This document shows positions 51,704 to 60,061 of a DNA stretch of 64,000 nt, in pieces. The first letter of the stretch is position 1. Every line of letters starts with the position of its first letter. The translations under genes were made by a program, and so were the position numbers. Origin of the DNA: Pseudoxanthomonas sp. Root630 (lineage in GTDB: Bacteria > Pseudomonadota > Gammaproteobacteria > Xanthomonadales > Xanthomonadaceae); assembly GCF_001427585.1 (NCBI RefSeq), contig NZ_LMGY01000012.1:431691-495690 (forward strand), given 5' to 3'. The notes below the pieces were generated by a model. The model was not told the DNA's origin, searched no databases, and saw nothing but the letters and a program-made list of their open reading frames with translations.

Positions 51704-52534
51704 ATGCGCGTTGTCTACAGCGACCGAGTCAATGCGCCTGTACAAGGCTATTCCCCCAGTGCGGCCAAGCCGGCGCTGGTGATGGCGGCATGGCAATCGC
51801 GCTGGCCAGAGCTCATCGTGCGCCCCCCGGTTCCCGTGAACCGGTCGGATCTGATCCGAGCGCATGATGCAGACTTCGTGGACGGTATCCTCGACCTACG
51901 CATTGCCAATGGTTTCGGCACAAAGAACCGGGACGTCGTCGACAGCCTGATCTACACCAGTGGAGCGTTGCTGACGGCGGCGACGTGGGCCCTTATTGCC
52001 AAGGCTGCGGTGGCGGCCCCCGTCTCCGGGTTCCATCACGCGAGCTGGGATGAGGCGGCAGACTTTTGCACCTTCAACGGATTGATGGTGACCGCCTTGG
52101 CGCTGCAGGCGAAGCATCCCGGCATGCGGGTCGGCATCTTGGATTACGACTACCACTACGGAAACGGCACGGTGGATATTTTGGAGCAGCTCAAATGTGC
52201 AGATGTCGTCCACCTAACCGCCGGCGAGCAGTGGCACCTGGAAGCGCAGGCACAGGACTTCCTGGCCAACATCGACGAAGATCTCAAGCGCCTTTCCGCT
52301 TGCGACATCGTGCTGTACCAAGCCGGCGCCGACCCACATCTGGACGATCCGCTGGGCGGCTTCCTTACCACGGACCAACTCGCGTATCGGGACGAGTGCG
52401 TGTTCGACGGTCTCCGCACACTGGGTGTTGCGGTGGCCTGGGTGCTCGCAGGCGGCTACCAACAACCCATCGACAAGGTGGTGGATATCCACGTCAACAC
52501 GATGGCAGCGGCCATCCGTAGCAGTCGCCGATAG
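51704..52534 (+). CDS. Histone-deacetylase-family (arginase-fold) hydrolase
   Basis: A 276-residue zinc amidohydrolase of the HDAC/acetoin-utilisation/acetylpolyamine class. The active site is complete: the His pair in PVSGFHHASWDEA, the substrate-side Asn/Phe segment FCTFNGLMVTA, the zinc ligands in ILDYDYHYGNGT and LYQAGADPHLDDPLGG, and a C-terminal LAGGYQQ replacing the usual tyrosine motif GGGY (here AGGY). Bacterial members deacetylate polyamines, acetoin precursors or proteins; the substrate here is unknown. It is directly downstream of the 254-residue gene and inside the presumed WYL regulon, an unusual setting for an HDAC fold. Confidence 0.88.
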   Translation: MRVVYSDRVNAPVQGYSPSAAKPALVMAAWQSRWPELIVRPPVPVNRSDLIRAHDADFVDGILDLRIANGFGTKNRDVVDSLIYTSGALLTAATWALIAKAAVAAPVSGFHHASWDEAADFCTFNGLMVTALALQAKHPGMRVGILDYDYHYGNGTVDILEQLKCADVVHLTAGEQWHLEAQAQDFLANIDEDLKRLSACDIVLYQAGADPHLDDPLGGFLTTDQLAYRDECVFDGLRTLGVAVAWVLAGGYQQPIDKVVDIHVNTMAAAIRSSRR

Positions 52535-52598
52535 CATCGGTGATCCAAGGCGGCGATTTCTGGTAACGCAGGCCGCCCGACCGGCGGTGTCACAACGT

Positions 52599-53249
52599 TC
52601 AACCGACGACGGGGTAAAGCACCTCGCCGTAGTCTTGGTCGGACTGCTCGATCATGATCGACAGCACCAGCGGTACCAACGTGCCCAGGATGGCCGCGCC
52701 ATCGGCGATCTGGGACCGGTTGAGCTGGCTGTCCCAAGTCGCACCGCCGTGGACCAGCTGGTTGCGCAACACATACAGGCGATCAAAGACGATCCCGAGC
52801 ACCTTGGCGGTGTCACCCAGCATCACGGCAGCAAAGGCCGCCTTCTTGCCATTGGCAAAGCTATCCTCCCAGCGGCCGCTGGAGTCGTGCGTGCGCATGG
52901 CGGTCCAGAATGGCTCGAAGGTGAACTTGTTGTCGATCAGGGTCCGGACCGGGCCGCTGAACTGCTGGAACAACGCCTGGTGCAGGCGCCGTTCGCTGTC
53001 CCGTTTCACCAAGGTCTCAAAGAAGCCACGAACCCGATCCCGCTCCGTTTCCTCGCGCCCGAACTCACGCGCGTAGGCTGCGTTCAACGCGATCCATTGA
53101 AGGATGAAGCGCGTGTCCAGATCCTCCGACTCCTGCTCGGAGCGGATCAGCCAACTCAGGGCGCGGTGGATGCGAAGGCGCAGCGCCTCCGGCTGCCCAT
53201 CGCGAATCTCCCGATGGCGTTCCTTCAAGGCCTGCGCAGTCATCGCCAC
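52599..53249 (-). CDS. HEPN-like protein
   Basis: A 216-residue all-helical protein. RLYVLRNQLVHGGATWDSQL carries RNxxxH (RNQLVH), the HEPN RNase signature, placed near the start of the last helices as in Apea/abi-type HEPN proteins. HEPN nucleases are frequent toxins in defence systems. The GTG at 53249 is preceded by GGGGGAG; an ATG two codons in is also possible. It follows the 53315-53905 gene on the same strand by 65 bp, so the two may be one operon, convergent with the HDAC gene. Confidence 0.75.
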   Translation of the reverse strand: MAMTAQALKERHREIRDGQPEALRLRIHRALSWLIRSEQESEDLDTRFILQWIALNAAYAREFGREETERDRVRGFFETLVKRDSERRLHQALFQQFSGPVRTLIDNKFTFEPFWTAMRTHDSSGRWEDSFANGKKAAFAAVMLGDTAKVLGIVFDRLYVLRNQLVHGGATWDSQLNRSQIADGAAILGTLVPLVLSIMIEQSDQDYGEVLYPVVG

Positions 53250-53314
53250 GAATTAAGCTCCCCCAGCTACACGGCGAGTATGCCACGCCCCGCCAGGCCC
53301 CCTCTTTTCTCGCG

Positions 53315-53905
53315 CTAACCGAGAACTCTTCCCAGCCTGGCTAGGAGCTTCCGGGCCGCCGCATCGCGCGCGGCGCCATCCAGTTGGGCCAAAGCCCGGA
53401 CTACGTGCTGCACCGCAAAGCGTTCCGCCTGCTTGTATTCGGATTGCCGGATGCGGTCGAAATCGCGCTGCGATGCATGCGCGTCACCGTAGAAGTGGAG
53501 GTGCCCGAAGATGGGCGTTGGGGCACGATTTTCCCAGTCCAGGTTGTTGACCTTGGACTCGACCTTCAGCAGCAGGTGGTAGTAATCGATCTGGAAGTAG
53601 TGGGTGAAGCATGTGGCAAATTCCCCGTAGTCAGTGAAGCTCGCTGCCCGCCCCATGCAGACGGGCCTACCGTGAAGCATCGCCGTTCTAAGGCGGGACC
53701 GGATCTGACGCCGATCGCACGCCAAGTCGATTGGCAGATCTTCGATGTAATAGTCCCCGCCGGCAAAGCCCTCCGCCTGGTCGATCTGGTCGAGCACAAA
53801 TGCTCCCCGCAACGCGCCGTCGGCAGCCAGCGCCGCGAGGATGGTGTGGGACACGTACAGGCGCTCGTCGTTCCGTTTCAGGGCAGTGCGGGCTATGTAG
53901 GACAT
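53315..53905 (-). CDS. Island protein of unknown function
   Basis: About 196 residues from ATG 53905 (MSYIARTALKRNDERLY). It mixes charged helices and aromatic-rich strands (DYYIEDLPIDLACDRRQIRS, FATCFTHYFQIDYYHLLLKV) and ends in a helical tail (QHVVRALAQLDGAARDAAAR). No family recognised. The start is uncertain: ATG 53939 is in frame and no good ribosome site precedes either. The shared palindrome lies 78 bp upstream. Confidence 0.65.
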   Translation of the reverse strand: MSYIARTALKRNDERLYVSHTILAALAADGALRGAFVLDQIDQAEGFAGGDYYIEDLPIDLACDRRQIRSRLRTAMLHGRPVCMGRAASFTDYGEFATCFTHYFQIDYYHLLLKVESKVNNLDWENRAPTPIFGHLHFYGDAHASQRDFDRIRQSEYKQAERFAVQHVVRALAQLDGAARDAAARKLLARLGRVLG

Positions 53906-53982
53906 GGGAACTTCGCGGCGGTGGCCTAGTGTCCCCATGGTGGCATGCTCGGTCGATCGTGCGACGAAAGCTGCGTTGTCCA

Positions 53983-53999
53983 GCGACACGTTATGTCGC
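53983..53999. promoter_or_regulatory. Shared island operator, copy 2
   Basis: An exact second copy of the 17-bp palindrome GCGACACGTTATGTCGC, between the minus-strand gene starting at 53905 and the AAA ATPase gene starting at 54039. GCGTTGTC stands just before it, whereas in copy 1 the same word stands just after, suggesting an additional half-site. The plus-strand operon it would govern includes the WYL regulator, giving autoregulation. Confidence 0.8.
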
Positions 54000-54038
54000 A
54001 GCCACATGGACACTGGTCTCCCTGAGATGGAGGGCTGC

Positions 54039-56156
54039 ATGTACGACGACGACATCGATGAACTGACCGAGGACGGCGGACTGCCCGAGGTGAGTCAGAA
54101 GCTCTATCCGTTGTTGCGCCTCTGGATTTTGCGCCTTCTGATGCGTATGAGGGGGCATCGCAAGTTCGTGCGTTTTCGCGGCCTTGCCGATGACGACATT
54201 GCGGTGGCGCTGGGACTTAGGAAGCACGTATCCCTGGTTTCGGATCGCTTCGACCGAACGGGCGTCATGGATGAGCTGAACGCCAAGCATCAGGCCGCGG
54301 AGGCGCGGCGGGATCGAACCCGAGCCCCCGCCGTCCTGGCCCGGAACGTCACGCGGTTGGGCACGATGCTCGAGCTCACCCCAACCGACTGCCGCATCCT
54401 GGAGTTTGCGGTGCTGGTCAACCAGGAGGAGATGCTGGACAATGCCTGTGATTGGCTGGGACATTCGCTTTCGACGACGCAAGTGGTGCGTGCGCTTTCG
54501 CGCCTGCTGGAGCTGTCCGAACACCGGGTGGCGCAGTCCCTGAGTCCCCAGGGGCTACTTTCGCGTTCCGGGATTCTCTCGATCAACCGGCAGGGTAGTA
54601 GCAGCGTTCGGGGCAAGCTCGATCTGCTGTCGCCAACCTTCGCGGATCGGATGACCAGCGCCGATGCGGATCCCATTGATCTGCTCCGAGGGACCGTCGC
54701 ACTGGCCGCAGCTCCGGAGTTGGCCCTGTCGGACTTTGGTCATATCCAGGAATCGCTCGCCATCCTGCAGCCGTACATGCGCCTTGCGCTGTCAAAGAGC
54801 CGGCGTGGCGTGAACATCTTCCTGCACGGCCCGCCCGGCACCGGCAAGACGCAGTTGGCACGGCGTCTGGCCAGCGAGATGAACTGCGACCTGTTCGAGG
54901 TTTCGAGCGAGAATGAGGATGGCGACCCGGTCGAAGGCGAGCGGCGGCTCCGGGCCTACCGGGCGGCCCAGGCGTTGTTGTCCAAGCGTCGCTCTTTGAT
55001 CCTGTTCGATGAAGTGGAAGACGTCTTCAATGACGGCAGCGAGTTCTTCGGGCGCAAGAGTACCGCCCAGACACGGAAGGCGTGGATGAACCGGATGCTC
55101 GAGGATGCGCCCGTGCCGACATTCTGGCTGTCCAACTCGATCACCAGTGTCGATCCGGCCTTTATCCGCCGGTTCGACATGGTCGTCGAGCTGCCGATTC
55201 CGCCGCGGACCCAACGGCAGCGCATCATCGAGCGCGCCTGCGCGGACCTGGTCGGGGTCGACTGCGTGGCACGGATTGCTGAATCGGACCGCCTGTCCCC
55301 TGCGGTGGTGGCACGTGCCACATCCGTCGTGCGCGCCATGGACAAGGCCCTGGATCGTGCAGGTGCGGAACGCGCCCTGGAGCATCTGATCGGCAACACG
55401 CTGGAGGCGCAGGGACATGCTCGCTTGATCCGCCACGATCCCAACCGTCTGCCCAGTACCTACGACCTCGCGTTCCTCAATCCCGATGCCGACCTCCAGG
55501 CCATTGCCGATGGACTCAAGGCGGTTCGCGCGGGACGCCTGTGCCTGTATGGACCGCCAGGCACGGGCAAGACCGCATTCGGGCGCTGGCTGGCCCAGCA
55601 GCTCGACGTGCCGTTGCAGGTGCGGCGTGCCTCGGACCTGCTGTCCCCCTACATCGGCATGACCGAGAAGAACCTTGCCCGGGCGTTCCGGGAAGCGGAG
55701 CTGGACGGCGCGCTGCTGATGATCGACGAGATCGACAGCTTCCTTCGCGACCGCAAGGAGGCGCAGCGCCCGTGGGAGGTCACGCAAGTCAACGAGATGC
55801 TGACCCAGATGGAGGCCTTTCCCGGCGTCTTCATTGCCTCGACCAACCTGATCGAGGGGTTGGACCCCGCGGCCCTGCGGCGCTTCGATGCCAAGGTCCG
55901 ATTGGATTTTTTGCAGCCGGATCAGGCCGTGGGCCTGTTTCGAACCCATTGTCAGGCGCTGGGCTTGGGGGTGCCGGATCCGTCCGACGAGGCGGCGGTC
56001 GCCCGGCTTGGGCACCTTGCCCCCGGGGATTTCGCCGCGATGATGCGGCAGAATCGATTCCGTCCCATCGGAAGTGTCGGCCAACTGCTGGCTATGCTGG
56101 GAGCGGAAATCGCGCTCAAGGGTGGAAGCAGGCGGCCGATGGGCTTCGTACACTGA
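54039..56156 (+). CDS. Tandem AAA+ ATPase
   Basis: A protein of about 705 residues with two AAA+ modules. Walker A motifs: HGPPGTGKTQLARRLA (near 263) and YGPPGTGKTAFGRWLA (near 504). Walker B motifs: SLILFDEVEDVFND and LLMIDEIDSFLRDR. Both have sensor-1-like SNS/STN (FWLSNSITSVD, FIASTNLIEG) and arginine fingers near FIRRFD and ALRRFD. The N-terminal 230 residues (HVSLVSDRFDRTG, TPTDCRILEFAVLVNQEEM) are unassigned and may be a target-sensing domain. ATG 54039 has GGAGGG upstream; ATG 54006 and 54027 are in frame. First gene of AAA - nuclease - WYL. Confidence 0.88.
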   Translation: MYDDDIDELTEDGGLPEVSQKLYPLLRLWILRLLMRMRGHRKFVRFRGLADDDIAVALGLRKHVSLVSDRFDRTGVMDELNAKHQAAEARRDRTRAPAVLARNVTRLGTMLELTPTDCRILEFAVLVNQEEMLDNACDWLGHSLSTTQVVRALSRLLELSEHRVAQSLSPQGLLSRSGILSINRQGSSSVRGKLDLLSPTFADRMTSADADPIDLLRGTVALAAAPELALSDFGHIQESLAILQPYMRLALSKSRRGVNIFLHGPPGTGKTQLARRLASEMNCDLFEVSSENEDGDPVEGERRLRAYRAAQALLSKRRSLILFDEVEDVFNDGSEFFGRKSTAQTRKAWMNRMLEDAPVPTFWLSNSITSVDPAFIRRFDMVVELPIPPRTQRQRIIERACADLVGVDCVARIAESDRLSPAVVARATSVVRAMDKALDRAGAERALEHLIGNTLEAQGHARLIRHDPNRLPSTYDLAFLNPDADLQAIADGLKAVRAGRLCLYGPPGTGKTAFGRWLAQQLDVPLQVRRASDLLSPYIGMTEKNLARAFREAELDGALLMIDEIDSFLRDRKEAQRPWEVTQVNEMLTQMEAFPGVFIASTNLIEGLDPAALRRFDAKVRLDFLQPDQAVGLFRTHCQALGLGVPDPSDEAAVARLGHLAPGDFAAMMRQNRFRPIGSVGQLLAMLGAEIALKGGSRRPMGFVH

Positions 56157-56191
56157 GTGGGGCTTGTGGGAGTCGAAACGATGGGGGCGTC

Positions 56192-57697
56192 GTGGGGCGA
56201 GTGCTGTCGAAGTCGAAGTTGATTGCGTACCGGCAATGTCCGAAACGCGTCTGGCTGGAAGTCCATCGCCCCGAACTGCGGGAAGACTCCGCGCAGGCCC
56301 AGGCACGCTTCGAAAGCGGTTACCAGGTCGGGGACATCGCGCAACAGCTGTACGACCCTAAGGGCAAGGGTGTCCTGCTCGATCCACAACAGGCGGGCTT
56401 CGAAAGCGTTTTTGCGAGAACCCAGGAACTGCTGGGTTCGCCGCAGCCGATTTTCGAAGCCGGCTTCCGAACGGATGAAGCGCTGGCCCTTGCCGACGTG
56501 ATGCTGCCTGTCAGGAAGGGCGGCAAGCTGGCATGGAAGATGGTGGAGGTGAAGTCGTCGACCTCGGTCAAGGACTACCACCTTGATGATGCGGCCATCC
56601 AGGTATTCATTGCGCGTGAGACCGGCGTGGCGTTGGCCGGCGCCTCGGTGGCGTGTATCGACAGCGCCTGGGTTTATCCCGGAGGCGGCGACTACGCAGG
56701 CCTGCTGCAGGAGACCGACGTCATCGGTCAGGCGCTCGACCGGGAAGCCGAGGTTCGCACTTGGATTGCCGATGCCCAGCGTGTCGTGGCGAGTCGGGCG
56801 GAACCGGTCGTCAAGATGGGCAAGCAATGTAGCGCGCCCTTCGACTGTGGATTCAGCGCCTATTGCCAAGGGCTTGTGCCAGCGACCGAGCATCCGATCA
56901 GCCAGCTGCCCGGAAGGCTGGGAAACGCGCTCCAGGAACTGATCGATGCGGAGGATCTGACGGACCTGCGGGATGTACCCGACGCACTTCTGAACGCCAA
57001 GCAGTTGCGCGTGAAGGAGGCGGCGTTGTCAGGCAAGGCGTTCTTCGACAGGAAGTCGGCAGCCCTGGCGCTGCAGCCACACAAGTTGCCCGCCTACTTC
57101 ATGGACTTCGAGACCATCCAGTTCGCGGTCCCGGTCTGGAAAGGCACGCGTCCCTACCAGCAGATCCCGTTCCAGTTCAGTGTGCATCGCCTGTCCAGGA
57201 CAGGGAAGCTGGAGCACCAGTCCTTCCTGGACCTGTCGGGCGAGGATCCCTCGTTGGGTTTTGCCAAAACGCTGGTTGCGGCATGTGGCGACAAGGGGCC
57301 GATTTTTGCCTACAACGCCGGCTTCGAGAAGTCGCGGATCCTCGAGCTCGCGACGCGCTTCCCACGCATGGCCACGGCATTGAAGGCCCTGGCCGAGCGT
57401 GTCGTGGATCTGCTCCCGGTGGCACGAGAGCATTACTACCACCCCGATCAGGAAGGGAGCTGGAGCATCAAGGCGGTGCTGCCCTCCCTATGTCCGGATC
57501 TGGATTATGCACGGCTGGAAGGCGTCCAGGACGGTGGCATGGCCATGCAAGCGTATGCCGAGGCCATTGCGCCCACCACCACGCGGGAGCGAAGGGCGGA
57601 GATCGAACGGCAGTTGATCGCGTACTGCGCGCTGGACACGTTGGCCTTGGTGCGCCTTTGGTCGACCTTTAGCGGCTCCAACCTGATGATTGAATGA
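56192..57697 (+). CDS. DUF2779 double nuclease: Cas4-like PD-(D/E)xK plus DEDD exonuclease
   Basis: About 501 residues from GTG 56192 (GTG 56201 is an alternative). The N-terminal half is Cas4/RecB-like: LSKSKLIAYRQCPKRVWLEV with the first Cys, ALADVMLPV (Asp), KMVEVKSSTSVKDYHLDD (E-x-K) and QVFIARETG, then GKQCSAPFDCGFSAYC, three cysteines to complete a Cys4 iron-sulphur-type cluster. The C-terminal half is an RNase-H-fold 3'-5' exonuclease of DEDDy type: YFMDFETIQFAVPVW (Asp, Glu), IFAYNAGFEKSRIL and the closing IAYCALDTLALVRLW. DUF2779 names the whole. It probably processes DNA ends with the AAA ATPase as partner. Confidence 0.85.
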   Translation: MGRVLSKSKLIAYRQCPKRVWLEVHRPELREDSAQAQARFESGYQVGDIAQQLYDPKGKGVLLDPQQAGFESVFARTQELLGSPQPIFEAGFRTDEALALADVMLPVRKGGKLAWKMVEVKSSTSVKDYHLDDAAIQVFIARETGVALAGASVACIDSAWVYPGGGDYAGLLQETDVIGQALDREAEVRTWIADAQRVVASRAEPVVKMGKQCSAPFDCGFSAYCQGLVPATEHPISQLPGRLGNALQELIDAEDLTDLRDVPDALLNAKQLRVKEAALSGKAFFDRKSAALALQPHKLPAYFMDFETIQFAVPVWKGTRPYQQIPFQFSVHRLSRTGKLEHQSFLDLSGEDPSLGFAKTLVAACGDKGPIFAYNAGFEKSRILELATRFPRMATALKALAERVVDLLPVAREHYYHPDQEGSWSIKAVLPSLCPDLDYARLEGVQDGGMAMQAYAEAIAPTTTRERRAEIERQLIAYCALDTLALVRLWSTFSGSNLMIE

Positions 57698-57700
57698 GCG

Positions 57701-58669
57701 ATGGCGAAACGACCCGATACGCTTGAAACGGCCTTGCTGGCAATCGAATTGCTGCGCCGCGTGCCGCGCAACCACAAGGTGACGGCATCGGAGTTGCATC
57801 GGCAGCTCCAAGAGGCGGGGATCAAGCGCGACCTGCGCACGATCCAACGCCAGTTGGACATGCTCAGCGAGCACTTCCACCTGATCCGCGATGATCGGAG
57901 CAAGCCGTACGGCTACCAGTGGCCCAAGCAGGCCGCCGGCTTGTCGATTCCCAACCTCAATCTGCAAGAGTCCCTGCTGCTGCGGCTGGCAGAGGAGCAC
58001 CTGCGCAACCTCCTGCCCGTCCATCTGATGAAGTCCATGGAAGGGTTCTTTTCGCAGGCGCGGCAGAATCTCGGCCCCTGGGGTCCAGAGTCACTTGAGC
58101 GGGAGTGGCCGGGAAAGGTACGCGTGGTCGCGACGTCGCAGCCCCTGATGGCCCCCAAGATCGATCCTGCTGTCTTTGAAGTGGTCTGCGACGCGCTTTA
58201 CAGGAACTTATGGTTGCGCCTGGACTACAAGAACGCCGCTGGAAACCTGTCGACGATCAAGGTCATGCCGTTGGGCCTAGCGCAACAGGGACCGCGGATC
58301 TACCTGGTCTGTCGCTATGAGGGCTACGAAAACGAACGTTCGCTGGCGATACACCGTATCCAGAAGGCAGGGGCCTCGACGCTGACCTTCAAGCGCCCCA
58401 AGGAGTTCGATCTGAAGCGCTTCGACGATGACGGGCGATTTGGGTTCGGCGACGGGAAGCAGATTCGTCTGACCTTCCGGATCACGAAGGATATCGGGCT
58501 GTTCCTACTGGAGTCCCCGCTTTCCGCCGACCAGTCGGTCAAGGAAGTTGGCGGAGACTACGAGATCAGTGCGACAGTCGTGGAAACCGACATGTTGGAG
58601 TGGTGGCTAAGGGGCTTTGGGGATGCTGTGTCGAAGGTACGCCGGTCGCCGATTGCCGTTCAGCGGTGA
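57701..58669 (+). CDS. WYL-domain transcriptional regulator (BrxR/CapW-like)
   Basis: A 322-residue regulator. The N-terminal winged helix is AIELLRRVPRNHKVTASELH-RQL and KRDLRTIQRQLDML (recognition helix). The middle is the WYL (Sm-like) domain: LRLDYKNAAGNLSTIKVMPL, GPRIYLVCRYEGYENERSLA-IHRI; the C-terminal part is a WCX extension (IRLTFRITKDIGLFLLESPL). Regulators of this shape control BREX, CBASS and other defence loci. Its gene begins 3 bp after the nuclease gene. The two identical palindromes at 50863 and 53983 are natural candidates for its binding site. Confidence 0.92.
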   Translation: MAKRPDTLETALLAIELLRRVPRNHKVTASELHRQLQEAGIKRDLRTIQRQLDMLSEHFHLIRDDRSKPYGYQWPKQAAGLSIPNLNLQESLLLRLAEEHLRNLLPVHLMKSMEGFFSQARQNLGPWGPESLEREWPGKVRVVATSQPLMAPKIDPAVFEVVCDALYRNLWLRLDYKNAAGNLSTIKVMPLGLAQQGPRIYLVCRYEGYENERSLAIHRIQKAGASTLTFKRPKEFDLKRFDDDGRFGFGDGKQIRLTFRITKDIGLFLLESPLSADQSVKEVGGDYEISATVVETDMLEWWLRGFGDAVSKVRRSPIAVQR

Positions 58670-58753
58670 GCCGCTGTTGCGAAAGGCCATGACATCCAGT
58701 GACAATTCTTGGATCGTGGAATCGAGATTGGAGTGGGACCAGGGGGCTGGAAG

Positions 58754-60061
58754 TTGAACGACGCTACGTTGCTGCCGTTCCAAACGGCGTTTGACCCGCC
58801 CCAGCTGGCGGAGGGAAGTTTGGACCCCTTGGGGCTGTATTCGGTTGCCGATGCGCTGGGTGTCAGGTTGGCGCCAGGCGTGCGAGAGCGGCAGAGAACC
58901 CCCCGGTTCCTGACACTTGCGTTGGTCGGTCACTGGATCTGTCAGGGTATGGACGAGGACCAGAACCCCGACGTGCCTCCGGCTTGGCTTGTGTTTGAGT
59001 GGTTGGTGGTCGCGTCACTCGTGCACCAGCTGGAAGGAAGCGACGACATCAAGGGGACTCCTGGACGCGAAAAGGTGAAGGAAGCCTTGCGCCGTGACAG
59101 TCGAGTCTGCACCACCAACTACCTCAATACGCCTTCCGTCTTCGGGTTCCATGGCGTTTATCGGGTCCTTGGGGTTAAAGCCGGACTCTTTGATGACAGC
59201 GGCCGAATCCTCAGCGCTGGGCGCGATGTGCTCCAGGCATGGCGACGAGACCAGCACCTCGGGGGCGATGAGACAGGCTACGTTGCGAAAGTCCGGGGGC
59301 TGGTGGAGCAGGGTCAACGGCAGAAGGCCGTCGGCGCTCCCCCCAAGGCCGTCAAAGAGTGGATCGGCACGCACCTCAACCCGTACCGCCCGGGCCGGCG
59401 AGAGAAGGACGCGCTGTGGAACGTGCTGGTAGAGACAGATCAGCTGCGTGGCCAGTACGCCACAATGCTGGTGTCGGATGAAGGTCAACACGAGTGGCTG
59501 GCCGCAGGCGGCTCGGAGGCCAGGTACCACGCCAGTCTGTCGGACCGAGCCTACTCTGAGATGCGAAACCTTTTAAACGGCATACAGCGCTTCGAGTCCC
59601 TCGCGCGGACCTTGGTAGACGCCTTCGACGAGGCACGGGCGCGTATGACGAGCGAAGCCGGTGCGGTTGATTCAGCCTGGCTCGCGCGCGGGGAATGCAT
59701 GCGGGCGTTGGCCAAGGATGGGGGCGCATTGTTCAAGGACGCATTTCGGGCACTGGAGGATGAGCAGGGAGCGCGCGACCGGCTTGAGCGACAATTTGGT
59801 TGGCTGGCAGAGCCGACTTCTGCCAGTGAGTGTGCTGCCAGGCTAGTTCGTCACCATGAACGCATTCAGCGCAACAAGCCGCCTGGCGGCAAGCGTCCCT
59901 GGATCGACTTGATGGGCAACGGCCGGATGGCCGTGCGCCCACAGTTCCAGGTGGAGGACTTTTCTTCACGCACCGACCAGTATGTGCATACCTACCGGAC
60001 GGTGCCGATCTGGCAGTTCGCAACCGATCTCGGTCGCGTGCCCAAGGCGAGGAATCCCTAA
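58754..60061 (+). CDS. Island protein of unknown function preceding the PLD and helicase genes
   Basis: About 435 residues from TTG 58754, which has AGGGGG upstream; TTG 58709 and GTG 58733 are in frame. The first ~90 residues (FDPPQLAEGSLDPLGLYSVA, VRERQRTPRFLTLALVGHW) and the AWLVFEWLVVASLVHQLE helix have the look of helicase-associated proteins of the DUF6361 kind (a domain next to a PLD and a helicase), but I cannot confirm the family. The rest is helical, ending in DQYVHTYRTVPIWQFATDLG. Its stop shares one base with the start of the PLD gene. Confidence 0.75.
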   Translation: MNDATLLPFQTAFDPPQLAEGSLDPLGLYSVADALGVRLAPGVRERQRTPRFLTLALVGHWICQGMDEDQNPDVPPAWLVFEWLVVASLVHQLEGSDDIKGTPGREKVKEALRRDSRVCTTNYLNTPSVFGFHGVYRVLGVKAGLFDDSGRILSAGRDVLQAWRRDQHLGGDETGYVAKVRGLVEQGQRQKAVGAPPKAVKEWIGTHLNPYRPGRREKDALWNVLVETDQLRGQYATMLVSDEGQHEWLAAGGSEARYHASLSDRAYSEMRNLLNGIQRFESLARTLVDAFDEARARMTSEAGAVDSAWLARGECMRALAKDGGALFKDAFRALEDEQGARDRLERQFGWLAEPTSASECAARLVRHHERIQRNKPPGGKRPWIDLMGNGRMAVRPQFQVEDFSSRTDQYVHTYRTVPIWQFATDLGRVPKARNP

